A stretch of 64,000 bases of DNA from contig JADGNZ010000010.1 of assembly GCA_017883205.1 (NCBI GenBank), positions 92,216-156,215 on the forward strand, in the 5' to 3' direction. Below, piece by piece: positions 34,705-43,547 of the stretch. The DNA comes from Thermoanaerobaculia bacterium (GTDB lineage: Bacteria > Acidobacteriota > Thermoanaerobaculia > Gp7-AA8). Both the position numbers and the translations under genes were made by a program. Position 1 is the stretch's first letter; each line of letters starts with the position of its first letter. Under the pieces are notes generated by a model, which did no database searches, was not told where the DNA came from, and saw only the letters and a list, made by a program, of their open reading frames with translations.

Positions 34705-35829
34705 ATGCCGATTCCACGGGACGCGCGAAAAACCAGACGCCGCAGCAACGCCGCGGCGGCGACGATCCATGATGTCGCAGCGCGCGCCGGCGTATCGGTG
34801 GCCACCGTCTCACGAGTCCTGAATGGCATCGCCGTCGTGCGCGAAGAGACGTCGCGCGACGTCCGCGCGGCGGCCAAGTTTCTGCGCTATGTTCCGAACG
34901 TGGCTGCGCGGTCGCTGAGCATTCGCCGCAGCCAGACCATCGGCATCGTTCTTCCCGACGTGCACGGCGAGTTCTTTTCGGAAGTGATTCGCGGCATCGA
35001 CCTGGCCGCGCGGCGCGAGGGGTACCACATCCTCGTTTCCGGTTCGCACAACGATCCCGGCGAAATGCTCGAAGTCGTCGAGACGATGCGCGGCCGCGTC
35101 GATGGGCTGATGATCATGGCTCCCGACGTGACTCTTGCCCCGATCGAAGAGCTGATGGCGCGCGAGTTGCCGGTCGTCCTGCTCAACGCCGCAGCCAGAA
35201 CCGGCGATGCCATCACCATCGACAACTTCGGCGGCGCGCGCGCCGTCATGCGTCACCTGCACGAGCTCGGGCATACTCGCGTCGCGTTCGTCTGCGGGCC
35301 GCTGCACAACGCCGACGCGCGCGAGCGGTTGCGCGGCTACCGGCACGCCATGCGCGGTATGGAGACGGCGGCGTTGCGCGCGCTGGAGTTCCAGGGCGCG
35401 TTCACCGAGGAGTCGGGATTCGCGGCGGGGCAGAAGATTGCGGCGTCGTTGCCGCGCCCGACCGCGGTCTTCGCGGCCAACGACTCGATGGCTGTTGGTG
35501 CTCTGGCCGCCTTTGCTGCCGCGGGCATCCGTGTCCCGGAATCGATGAGCGTCGTCGGATTCGACGACATTCCGATCGCGCGCTACGTTGCGCCGCCGCT
35601 GACGACGATGCGCGTCGACATCGCGGAACTGGGCCGGCGCGCGTTTGCTCTTCTGCTCGACATCATCATCAATCCCGCCGCACACACGGCGCGGCGCGAG
35701 CGCGTGGCCACGACGCTCGTGGTACGCGGATCGTGCGCGGTGGCAAAAAGTGCATCCACGAGACAGACGCGGCCGCATCGTGCGGCCCGTGTTCCAGGAA
35801 GTGGCCGAGAAAAAGGAGAGGTGTTATGA
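34705..35829 (+). CDS. LacI-family transcriptional regulator
   Basis: A 374-residue regulator. The N-terminal HTH and hinge helix are typical (TIHDVAARAGVSVATVSRVLNG, YVPNVAARSLSIRRSQTIGIVLPD), followed by a ribose-binding-like effector domain (GRVDGLMIMAPD, VFAANDSMAVGALAA, VGFDDIPIARYVAPPLTTM). The last ~30 residues extend past the family end. A GGCCGCATCGTGCGGCC hairpin lies in the 3' end of the gene (about 35770-35786). The stop overlaps the TonB-receptor start as ATGA, so the regulator heads the operon it probably controls. Confidence 0.93.
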   Translation: MPIPRDARKTRRRSNAAAATIHDVAARAGVSVATVSRVLNGIAVVREETSRDVRAAAKFLRYVPNVAARSLSIRRSQTIGIVLPDVHGEFFSEVIRGIDLAARREGYHILVSGSHNDPGEMLEVVETMRGRVDGLMIMAPDVTLAPIEELMARELPVVLLNAAARTGDAITIDNFGGARAVMRHLHELGHTRVAFVCGPLHNADARERLRGYRHAMRGMETAALRALEFQGAFTEESGFAAGQKIAASLPRPTAVFAANDSMAVGALAAFAAAGIRVPESMSVVGFDDIPIARYVAPPLTTMRVDIAELGRRAFALLLDIIINPAAHTARRERVATTLVVRGSCAVAKSASTRQTRPHRAARVPGSGREKGEVL

Positions 35830-38660
35830 GGCGAACCTTTAGTTTCATAGTTGGAGTGGCTCTGCTGATGGCCGCGATCGCATTGCCGGCTGCCGCACAG
35901 TTGACGACGGCCACGATCCGCGGAAAAGTGACCAACGCGAACGGGACGGCGTTACCTGCCGCGGAGATCGACGCGGTCAACGCCGCAAGCGGCTTCGTGA
36001 AGACGGTGCAGTCCGGACCGGACGGCTCGTTCACGATGGCCGGCATCAACCCCGGCGAATACAACCTGGTCATTGCCGCCCCCGGTTTTCAGACGCGCAA
36101 TGAGACGGTACGCGTTCTTCTCGGGCAGAACATCGAGATGAACTTCGTGATGTCTGCCGAGGCGTCCATGAACCAGACCATCACGGTGGTCGGCAATCAG
36201 CTCGTGGAGACGCGGACCTCCGAGGCCGCCACGAACGTGACGCCGCAACAGATGGAGAGCCTGCCGCAACCCGACCGCAACTTCCTCAACTTTGCCCAGC
36301 TCGCGCCGGGAATCCGGCTCTCGACGGATCCTTTGCGCAAGACGATCGCCGGCGACGCGCAGCCGGCGGAGCAGACGAACGTCTTCATCGACGGTGTCAG
36401 CCAGAAGAACGACGTGCTGCAGGGTGGCTTGGTCGGGCAGGATTCCAGCCGCGGCAATCCATTCCCGCAGAACGCCGTGCAGGAGTTCCGGGTCATTACC
36501 CAGAACTTCGCCGCCGAGTATGACCACGCCTCCAGCGCCATCATTACCGCAGTGACCAAATCGGGCGGCAATGATTTCAAAGGCACCGTCTTCGACTACT
36601 ATCAGCCGAAAGGGTGGGTGGCACCGACGGCGAAGGGCTTTCAGTTCTCGACGCTGTCGACGAATGCGTCGTACCACCGCTCCCAGCCCGGCCTCAGCCT
36701 CGGCGGGCCAATCGTCAAGGATAAGCTCAACTTCTTCTTCTCGTATGAGGGCGTCGACGAGAACGCCACGACGATCGTGGTCCCGCTCAACACGCCGCTG
36801 GACCCTCAGCCGGGTGGCTCGTTCGGAAGCCCGTTCAAATCAAACCTCGCCTTCGGAAAAGTGAGCTGGCAGCCGGACAAGAATCAGAATATCGACATCT
36901 CCGGGAACTATCGACGCGAGCACGAGACCCGCGACTTTGGCGGTACGACGTCGTTTCAGTCGGGCACTGATCTGAAAAACTGGGTCTATGGCACGACGCT
37001 GCGAGACCAGTGGAACAATGCCAACGTACTCAATCAAGCGACCTTGAGCTGGCAGGATTACGGCTGGAATCCGACGCCGCTCAATCCGAACGTGGTCGGC
37101 CTCAATTACTTTGGACTGGGCCGCGTCGGCGGCAACAGTACGACACAGAACTTCGATCAGCGCCGCATCGAGTTGCGCGACAACTTCAACTTCGCGCCGA
37201 TGCAGTTTCACGGCGAGCACGCCTTCCAGATCGGCGGCAACTTCGACAAGATGCACTACAACATCAACAAGAGCCTGAACGGCAACCCGGAGTTCGACTT
37301 CAACGTCGATCCTGCCAACGGCCTGACGTTCGCGCAGCCCTTCCAGGCAGTGTTCGGCTTCGGTAATCCGGTCCTCACGGTCAACAACAATGAGTACGGC
37401 ATCTACGGCCAGGACAACTGGACCGTAAACAAGAACCTCTCGGTAACGGCCGGGCTGCGGTGGGACTACGAGTCCCATATGCTCGACGATAACTACGTGA
37501 CGCCGGCGAACATCGTGACCGCTCTGACCGGGAAGATCGATCCGAGCTATTTCTCCAACGGCAGCCAGCGCAAGCCGGCCAAGGACGAGTTCCAGCCGCG
37601 TCTCGGTTTCACCTATGACGTGACCGGCGAGAACAAGACGATCGTATTCGGCGGCTTCGGAAAGTACTACGACCGGCTCTTCTTGAACGCCACGCTCGAC
37701 GAGCGCTATCGGCTGCAGTACCCGGTCTACAACATCCAGTTCTCGCCGAACGGTTTGCCGCGCAATGGCGGAGCGACTATCAAGTGGGATCCGTCTTTTC
37801 TAAGCGTGGCCGGCCTCAATGCCCTCATCGCCTCGGGCCAGGCTCATCCGGAAGTCTATCTCCTCAACAACAACACGAAAGCGCCCTACTCGAACATGTT
37901 CAACCTCGGCATCCGGCAGTCGCTCGGCTCGTGGTTCGGCTCGGCCAGCTACGATGGCGTGCGCGGCTACCATGGCTTTACCTGGCTGTCGGCGGCTCCG
38001 GACGGCCTCTGTTGTGCTGCACTAGTGCCGGGACTGGGCAACGTCATCAAGTCTGATCCTGAAGGAAAGCGCTACTGGTACAACGCCATCCAACTAAAGG
38101 CCGACAGGCCCTACACCACCGAGTCACGTTGGGGCGCCACGTTCGCCTGGACACACGGACGGGCGCAGCAGACCGGCAACGATCTCTTCAGTCTCGACTT
38201 CCCGAGCGCTGCCGCGTACGGCAAGCATGATGTACCGGGCTCGGAGCGCGACCGCATCACGGCAACCGGCATCTTCGGGCTGCCGTGGGACATCCGCCTG
38301 AGCGCGATCGCGTCGTTCGGGTCGGGCCAGTTTACGAACGTTCTCGACTTCACGCAGGGATTCAGCCTGGCCAACCGCGAAGCGACGCATCCGTTCTCGA
38401 CGTCGATCACGCCGCCGAAAAGCGGCGGATTCGCAGACCGGAATGTTGACCTGAAAGGGGAGAAGGACTTCACCACATTCGGCCGGACCTCGGTCGGGAT
38501 CGTTGGCGGCGTGTACAACGCCTTCAACTGGACGAGCTACGGCTGCCTCAACAACTTCCTTGGACCGGGAGACACGCCAGCTTCAGTGCACCTCGGCGCG
38601 GCGAACTGCGTCATCCGTCTTGGACGGCGCGAGGAAGTGGGACTGAAAGTTAGTTTCTGA
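35826..38660 (+). CDS. TonB-dependent receptor, Oar/SusC-like
   Basis: A 944-residue outer-membrane receptor with a signal peptide (MRRTFSFIVGVALLMAAIALPAAAQ). A carboxypeptidase-regulatory-like domain follows (ATIRGKVTNANGTALPAAEIDAVN...GEYNLVIAAPGF), then the plug (NFLNFAQLAPGIRL, NVFIDGVSQKND, AVQEFRVITQNFAAEYDHASSAIITAVTKSGGNDFKGTVFDYY), and a C-terminal beta-barrel ending in Phe (GLKVSF). An AAGGAGAGG site precedes the ATG. It should bring beta-glucan oligosaccharides across the outer membrane for the lipoproteins and importer that follow. Overlaps both neighbours. Confidence 0.92.
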   Translation: MRRTFSFIVGVALLMAAIALPAAAQLTTATIRGKVTNANGTALPAAEIDAVNAASGFVKTVQSGPDGSFTMAGINPGEYNLVIAAPGFQTRNETVRVLLGQNIEMNFVMSAEASMNQTITVVGNQLVETRTSEAATNVTPQQMESLPQPDRNFLNFAQLAPGIRLSTDPLRKTIAGDAQPAEQTNVFIDGVSQKNDVLQGGLVGQDSSRGNPFPQNAVQEFRVITQNFAAEYDHASSAIITAVTKSGGNDFKGTVFDYYQPKGWVAPTAKGFQFSTLSTNASYHRSQPGLSLGGPIVKDKLNFFFSYEGVDENATTIVVPLNTPLDPQPGGSFGSPFKSNLAFGKVSWQPDKNQNIDISGNYRREHETRDFGGTTSFQSGTDLKNWVYGTTLRDQWNNANVLNQATLSWQDYGWNPTPLNPNVVGLNYFGLGRVGGNSTTQNFDQRRIELRDNFNFAPMQFHGEHAFQIGGNFDKMHYNINKSLNGNPEFDFNVDPANGLTFAQPFQAVFGFGNPVLTVNNNEYGIYGQDNWTVNKNLSVTAGLRWDYESHMLDDNYVTPANIVTALTGKIDPSYFSNGSQRKPAKDEFQPRLGFTYDVTGENKTIVFGGFGKYYDRLFLNATLDERYRLQYPVYNIQFSPNGLPRNGGATIKWDPSFLSVAGLNALIASGQAHPEVYLLNNNTKAPYSNMFNLGIRQSLGSWFGSASYDGVRGYHGFTWLSAAPDGLCCAALVPGLGNVIKSDPEGKRYWYNAIQLKADRPYTTESRWGATFAWTHGRAQQTGNDLFSLDFPSAAAYGKHDVPGSERDRITATGIFGLPWDIRLSAIASFGSGQFTNVLDFTQGFSLANREATHPFSTSITPPKSGGFADRNVDLKGEKDFTTFGRTSVGIVGGVYNAFNWTSYGCLNNFLGPGDTPASVHLGAANCVIRLGRREEVGLKVSF

Positions 38661-40135
38661 TGATCTGCAACGGAGCGCTGGCGTCCTCGCCGGCTGGCTC
38701 GGCGGCCTCCCGCCGCCAGCGCTCCGTCGTGTTTCTACTCTGCTTCCTCCTCGCCTCGTGCGCAAACGCGCCTGTGCGGCAGCGAGCGGTTGTGCCGACG
38801 CCGTCGGACACAGCCCTTCTCGATGACGTCGAAAAGCGCAGCTTTCACTTCTTCTGGGACCTGGCCGATCCGAGCACGCAGTTGATTCCGGATCGCTGGC
38901 CGACACCGTCGTTTTCCAGTATCGCTGCTGTCGGGTTTGGGCTCACGGCCTATTGCATCGGCGCCGAGCGCGGGTACGTCACGCGCGAGGCAGCAGCGCA
39001 GAGGACGCTGGCAACACTGCGCTCGCTGCTGGCGATGAAACAAGGTCCGGAGGCGCAAGGCGTGTCCGGATTTCACGGCTTTTACTACCACTTCCTCGAC
39101 ATGAAGACCGGCGAACGGTTTCTGCCGGATGACGGCGGCCACATTGAGCTGTCGACAATCGATACGACCCTGCTCGTCGCCGGCGCCCTCTTCGCGCAGT
39201 CGTATTTCGATCGGGATGATCCTGCCGAGGTGGAGATTCGCAGTGCGGCGGAGACGTTGTATGAGCGGGTGGAATGGACGTGGGAAGAAGTCCGGCCGCA
39301 CGCGGTGAGCATGGGCTGGACGCCGGAGAGCGGTTTTCACACCTACGACTGGCGCGGCTACAACGAAGCGATGATCCTCGTCATCCTCGCGCTCGGCTCG
39401 CCGACGCATCCGGTCGAGCCGTCGGCGTGGACGACATATCACTCCACGGATGTCTGGGGCTCGCCGAATGGTCAGGAGTTCATTCAGTTTGCGCCTTTGT
39501 TTGGACATCAGTACACCGAGGTGTGGATTGATTTTCGAGGAATCAGCGAGCCGGTGATTGCTGCCAAGGGAATTGACTGGTTCGAGAACTCGCGGCGTGC
39601 GTCATTGGCGCAGCACGCATATGCCGTCGCAAATCCTGACGGCTGGCGCGACTATGGCGACCGCATCTGGGGTCTTTCCGCGTGCGACGGTCCAATGGAC
39701 GCAACGGTCACAATCGACGGCAAAGCGCGCACGTTCCATTCATACACGGCGCGCGGCGTTGCCGAGAATGACATTCGCGACGATGGCACCATCGCTCCGA
39801 CTGCGGCCGCGTCGTCGATCGTTTTCACTCCCGAGCTGTCGATTCCGGCGATTCGCGAGATGTCGACACGCTATGGATCGAATCTCTATGCCCAATACGG
39901 TTTTCTCGACGCGTTCAATCCGACGTTGCGAACGAGCGAGAAACTGAAACACGGCCGTGTCGATCCCGCCCAGGGCTGGTTCGACGTCGACTACCTCGGT
40001 ATCGACGAAGGTCCGATCGTGGCGATGATTGAGAACTATCGCAGCGAGCTGGTATGGAAGACGATGCGCAAGAACCCGCACGTCATTCGCGGATTACAAC
40101 GCGCGGGGTTTACGGGCGGGTGGTTGGGCAAATGA
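38660..40135 (+). CDS. Glucoamylase-like (PF10091/GH144-type) lipoprotein
   Basis: A 491-residue lipoprotein; the lipobox is LLASC. The PF10091-type domain follows: VEKRSFHFFWDLADP near the N-terminus, GWTPESGFHTYDWRGYNEAMILVILALGSPTHP in the middle, and YLGIDEGPIVAMIENYRSELVW near the end. Characterised members are endo-beta-1,2-glucanases (GH144), so beta-1,2-glucan is the best guess. The first ~22 residues (MICNGALASSPAGSAASRRQ) are encoded by a GGCGTCCTCGCCGGCTGGC-type palindrome. The gene overlaps the receptor as TGATG. Confidence 0.88.
   Translation: MICNGALASSPAGSAASRRQRSVVFLLCFLLASCANAPVRQRAVVPTPSDTALLDDVEKRSFHFFWDLADPSTQLIPDRWPTPSFSSIAAVGFGLTAYCIGAERGYVTREAAAQRTLATLRSLLAMKQGPEAQGVSGFHGFYYHFLDMKTGERFLPDDGGHIELSTIDTTLLVAGALFAQSYFDRDDPAEVEIRSAAETLYERVEWTWEEVRPHAVSMGWTPESGFHTYDWRGYNEAMILVILALGSPTHPVEPSAWTTYHSTDVWGSPNGQEFIQFAPLFGHQYTEVWIDFRGISEPVIAAKGIDWFENSRRASLAQHAYAVANPDGWRDYGDRIWGLSACDGPMDATVTIDGKARTFHSYTARGVAENDIRDDGTIAPTAAASSIVFTPELSIPAIREMSTRYGSNLYAQYGFLDAFNPTLRTSEKLKHGRVDPAQGWFDVDYLGIDEGPIVAMIENYRSELVWKTMRKNPHVIRGLQRAGFTGGWLGK
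38664..38730. repeat. GGCGTCCTCGCCGGC palindrome at lipoprotein gene start
   Basis: AACGGAGCGCTGGCGTCC and GCCAGCGCTCCGT pair around CTCGCCGGCTGGCTCGGCGGCC. The element is in frame and supplies the N-terminal residues ahead of the lipoprotein signal. Same family as 7342-7530 and 16712-16760. Confidence 0.7.
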
Positions 40136-40160
40136 ATGAACACTGAACGCCTTACCCGTG

Positions 40161-40271
40161 GTGTCATCCTGAGCCGCCAACGGACGGCGAAGGATCTCAG
40201 AATGCGCGGCTCATGGCATGTGCATCGTAGTTTGAGCTCCTTCGCCGTCCGCTGGCGGCTCAGGATGACAC
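40161..40271. repeat. GTGTCATCCTGAGCCGCC inverted repeat, 111 bp
   Basis: Arms of 34 bases (40161-40194 and 40238-40271) are complementary at 33 of 34 positions, around a 43-base loop. The outer words are GTGTCATCCTGAGCCGCC and GGCGGCTCAGGATGACAC. This is a MITE-like element. Its right arm ends in AGGATGACAC, which supplies the likely start codon (ATG at 40265) and a GGCTCAGG-like ribosome site of the following gene. Confidence 0.85.
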
Positions 40272-41566
40272 TAACTCTTGCGCTGCTGGTTCTCCTCTCC
40301 TGCTCGTCACAAACCTCCGACCACCGCGAGCGCCTCGAGTTCTGGGCCCTCGGCAGCGAAGGGGAGGCCGTGGCCAGCTTCATCCCGGAGTTCGAGCGGC
40401 GCAATCCGGACATTCATGTCGTCGTGCAGCAGATCCCGTGGTCTGCCGCGCACGAAAAGCTCGTCACTGCGTTTGTCGGCGAGGCGATGCCGGACATTTC
40501 GCAGATGGGCAACACCTGGATGCCGGAGTTTGTCGCTCTCAATGCGCTCGATGACCTCGGGCCGTTTGTCGCAGCATCGCCGGTCGTGAAACAGGCCGAC
40601 TATTTTCCCGGAATCTGGGCCACGAACGTCGCCGGCTCGACGCTGTACGGAATCCCGTGGTACGTCGACACGCGTGTGCTCTTCTATCGCAGCGACGTTC
40701 TGGCCGCGGTTGGATTTCCGCATGGTCCGCGAACATGGGCGGAGTGGCGTGAAGCGATGCAGCGGATTCACGATCAGAAGAAGTGCCGCTGGGCGATTCT
40801 TCTGCCGACGAACGAGTACGAGCCGATCACGATGCTGGCGCTCTCCAACCATTCCACGCTGTTGACGCCCGACGGCACGCGCGGCGCGTTCTCACAGCCG
40901 CCGTTTGCGGGTGCCTTTGCGTTCTATGTCGATATTTTTCATAAGGGATGGGCGCCTGCGGTCAGCAACAGTGAGATCGCGAATCTCTATCAGCAGTTCG
41001 CACAGGGCGATTTCGCCATGTACATCACCGGCCCATGGAACGTAGGCGAATTCCGCAAGCGCCTGCCGCCGGAGATGCAGGATAAGTGGGCCACCGCGCC
41101 GCTTCCGGCAAGCGATGCCAGCGAGCCGATGGGAATCTCCATGGCCGGCGGCGGCAGTCTCGTCGTGTTTCGTGCTTCGCAGCACAAAGCGGCTGCGCGA
41201 AAACTGATCGATTTTCTCTCCGAGCCCGCGCAGCAGGTGCGCTTCTACGAACTGGTCGGCGATCTGCCGGCGCGGCGCACGGCCTGGCAGTCGCCACTGC
41301 TCGCAAACGACAAGCATTTCCCCGCCTTCCGCGCACAGCTCGAGCGTGTCGCGCCGATCCCGAAGGTGCCGGAGTGGGAGCAGATCGCCACCGCGATCTA
41401 CGACCGCGGCGAGGCGGCGGCGCGTGGGACGGTTCCGCCGGCGGCCGCGCTTCGTCAGCTTGATGCTCGTGCGGACGAGCTGCTGGAAAAGAGGAGATGG
41501 ATGCTGGCGCAAGCGCGGTCGCGGAATGCCGCGGTTGCGCAGTCTCGCGGCGGAGCGTCGCGATGA
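40265..41566 (+). CDS. Sugar ABC transporter substrate-binding lipoprotein (MalE/UgpB type)
   Basis: A 433-residue binding protein. The start at 40265 gives a lipoprotein signal (MTLTLALLVLLSCSSQ). The family pattern follows: RLEFWALGSEGEAVASFIPEFERRNPDIHVVVQQIPW, PDISQMGNTWMPEF, LYGIPWYVDTRVLFYRSDVL and FAMYITGPWNVGEFRK. An ATG at 40136 overlaps the upstream stop and is in frame, but starting there would place 43 repeat-encoded residues before the signal. It serves the two permeases that follow and, with the ATPase at 53455, a CUT1-type importer. Confidence 0.9.
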   Translation: MTLTLALLVLLSCSSQTSDHRERLEFWALGSEGEAVASFIPEFERRNPDIHVVVQQIPWSAAHEKLVTAFVGEAMPDISQMGNTWMPEFVALNALDDLGPFVAASPVVKQADYFPGIWATNVAGSTLYGIPWYVDTRVLFYRSDVLAAVGFPHGPRTWAEWREAMQRIHDQKKCRWAILLPTNEYEPITMLALSNHSTLLTPDGTRGAFSQPPFAGAFAFYVDIFHKGWAPAVSNSEIANLYQQFAQGDFAMYITGPWNVGEFRKRLPPEMQDKWATAPLPASDASEPMGISMAGGGSLVVFRASQHKAAARKLIDFLSEPAQQVRFYELVGDLPARRTAWQSPLLANDKHFPAFRAQLERVAPIPKVPEWEQIATAIYDRGEAAARGTVPPAAALRQLDARADELLEKRRWMLAQARSRNAAVAQSRGGASR

Positions 41567-42438
41567 AGAGCACCGAAGCCCGCGCTGCGCTTCTTTTTCT
41601 GTCACCGGCCATCGTGCTGTTGTCGGTATTCTTCTTTGCGCCGGTCATTGCGGGATTCGCGCTCAGCATCACGGACTTCGATCTCTACTCGATTGGCGAC
41701 ATCCACAATCTCCGCTTCATTGCGCTGCGCAATTATGGCGATCTCCTCGGCAATCCGATCTTCTGGACTGCCTTTGCGAACACGCTCTACTTTGCGCTCG
41801 TCGGCGGGCCGCTGACGGTGGCGGTGTCGCTCGTGGCGGCGCTGCTAGTGAATGCGAAGCTCACGCGCTGGAAGGCGCTCTTTCGCACGATCTACTTTGC
41901 GCCGGTCGTCACGACGCTCGTCGCGGTCTCGGTCGTCTTCAAGTACCTCTACCATCCGCGCTTCGGCATCATCAATCTCGCCCTCGGCGCGTTGCATCTG
42001 CCGCAGCCCGACTGGCTCGGCGATCCTCACTGGGCCATGCCCGCGATCATCCTGCTCGGCGTCTGGAAAGGCTTCGGCTACACGATGATCATCTTCATCG
42101 CCGGGCTTCAGAATGTTCCTGAGGAGTTGTACGAAGCGGCGCGGTTGGATGGGGCAGGGATGTGGCGGCAGTTCCGGCACGTCACGCTGCCGATGCTCGG
42201 CCCGACGTTCCTCTTCGTCGGCGTCGTCGTGGCGATTGGGCAACTGCAGATCTTCGCCGAGCCGTACGTCATGACCAAGGGCGGTCCGCTCAACAAGACG
42301 CTGACGATGGTCATGATGATGTACGAGCAGGGCTTCAAATTCTGGCGGATGGGATATGCCGCGGCGGTGGCGTTCGTGCTCTTTCTCATCATCGGCGCAG
42401 CCACGCTGGTGCAGATGCGGTTGCGGGAGAAGCAATGA
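41563..42438 (+). CDS. Sugar ABC transporter permease (MalF type)
   Basis: A 291-residue membrane protein with six hydrophobic segments and the EAA motif ELYEAARLDGAGMWRQFRHVTLPMLGP, which contacts the ATPase. It pairs with the next gene to form the channel. The ATG overlaps the upstream stop as ATGA. Confidence 0.95.
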   Translation: MKSTEARAALLFLSPAIVLLSVFFFAPVIAGFALSITDFDLYSIGDIHNLRFIALRNYGDLLGNPIFWTAFANTLYFALVGGPLTVAVSLVAALLVNAKLTRWKALFRTIYFAPVVTTLVAVSVVFKYLYHPRFGIINLALGALHLPQPDWLGDPHWAMPAIILLGVWKGFGYTMIIFIAGLQNVPEELYEAARLDGAGMWRQFRHVTLPMLGPTFLFVGVVVAIGQLQIFAEPYVMTKGGPLNKTLTMVMMMYEQGFKFWRMGYAAAVAFVLFLIIGAATLVQMRLREKQ

Positions 42439-43256
42439 GCCGGCGGAGCGAATCGCTGCTTCTCCACTCCGTGCTCATCGCAGGCGGCTTCCTGACGCTT
42501 TTTCCGTTGCTGTGGATGCTCTCCGCGTCGTTTATGTCGAATGGAGAATCGACCACGTTTCCGCCGCATCTCGTGCCGCACGCGGCCACGCTCGCTCAGT
42601 ACCGGCAACTCTTTCTGCGGCTCAACATCGGGCGCGCGTTTCTGAGCAGCGCCATCGTGGCCGTGACGGTCACGATTTCTTCTGTGCTCTTCGGATCGAT
42701 GGCTGGCTACGCCTTCGCCAAACTCCGCTTCGGTGGCCGCGACCGCATGTTCGGCCTTCTCCTCACCGCCATCATCGTGCCGCCGCAGGTGGGGATGCTG
42801 CCGCTCTTCCTGCTGATGAAGACGCTGCACCTGGTCAACACCTACTGGGGCGTGATCATCCCGTCGATGGTCACCGTCTTCGGCATCTTCCTCATCCGCC
42901 AGTTCATGCTCGCCGTGCCGCAAGAATTGCTGGAGGCGGCCCGCATCGACGGCGCCAGCGAGTGGAGGATCTACTGGTCGGTGGTCATGCCGCTGGCCCG
43001 TCCGATTCTGGCGACGCTGGCCACGTTCATGTTCATGTCGACATGGAACGACTTCATGTGGCCGCTGATCATCCTCTCCAACCAGTCGCATCACACGCTC
43101 CCCGTCGCACTGGCCAACCTACTCGGCGAGCACGTGCTGGATGTCGAGCTGATGATGGCCGGATCGGTCGTCACCGTTCTGCCGGTGCTCATCCTCTTCC
43201 TCGTCCTGCAGCGGTACTACATCGCCGGGTTGATGGTTGGCAGCGTGAAGGGGTAA
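42435..43256 (+). CDS. Sugar ABC transporter permease (MalG type)
   Basis: A 273-residue permease with six hydrophobic segments and the EAA motif ELLEAARIDGASEWRIYWSVVMPLARP. The C-terminal YYIAGLMVGSVKG is typical of MalG-like subunits. Start overlaps the MalF-type stop as ATGA. No ATPase gene follows, so the importer must borrow one; the UgpC/MsmX-type ATPase at 53455-54522 is the nearest candidate. Confidence 0.95.
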   Translation: MSRRSESLLLHSVLIAGGFLTLFPLLWMLSASFMSNGESTTFPPHLVPHAATLAQYRQLFLRLNIGRAFLSSAIVAVTVTISSVLFGSMAGYAFAKLRFGGRDRMFGLLLTAIIVPPQVGMLPLFLLMKTLHLVNTYWGVIIPSMVTVFGIFLIRQFMLAVPQELLEAARIDGASEWRIYWSVVMPLARPILATLATFMFMSTWNDFMWPLIILSNQSHHTLPVALANLLGEHVLDVELMMAGSVVTVLPVLILFLVLQRYYIAGLMVGSVKG

Positions 43257-43547
43257 CAGAGGATGTTGTCGGAGACTGGATTAGTCGATGAGCAGATCAG
43301 ACGATGAACGGATCACCTCTGGCGTCTGGTCCTGATCTCTGATCTCTGATTCCTGATCTCCAGTCCACTAATCCACGAATCCACCGCTCATTACCCGCCG
43401 TAATTGGTGACAAGACTCATCGTTATTCGGCATAATCCAAAGGTTCAGAAGAGAAGAGAGCGACAGATCGGCCTGACGGCGCTCCGGACGCAGTTCCAGT
43501 CACGGCTTCCGCGCTGTGGAAAGACTATCTCGCCGCAGGAGCCAGCG
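43257..43547 (+). other. Gene-free leader of the giant surface protein gene
   Basis: It contains a CTGATCTCTGATCTCTGATT run near 43335-43365; a similar run lies at about 59893-59925, again just before a gene. An open frame continues from 43404 but looks non-conserved, so the gene start is placed at 43548. No terminator or promoter stands out. Confidence 0.4.
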
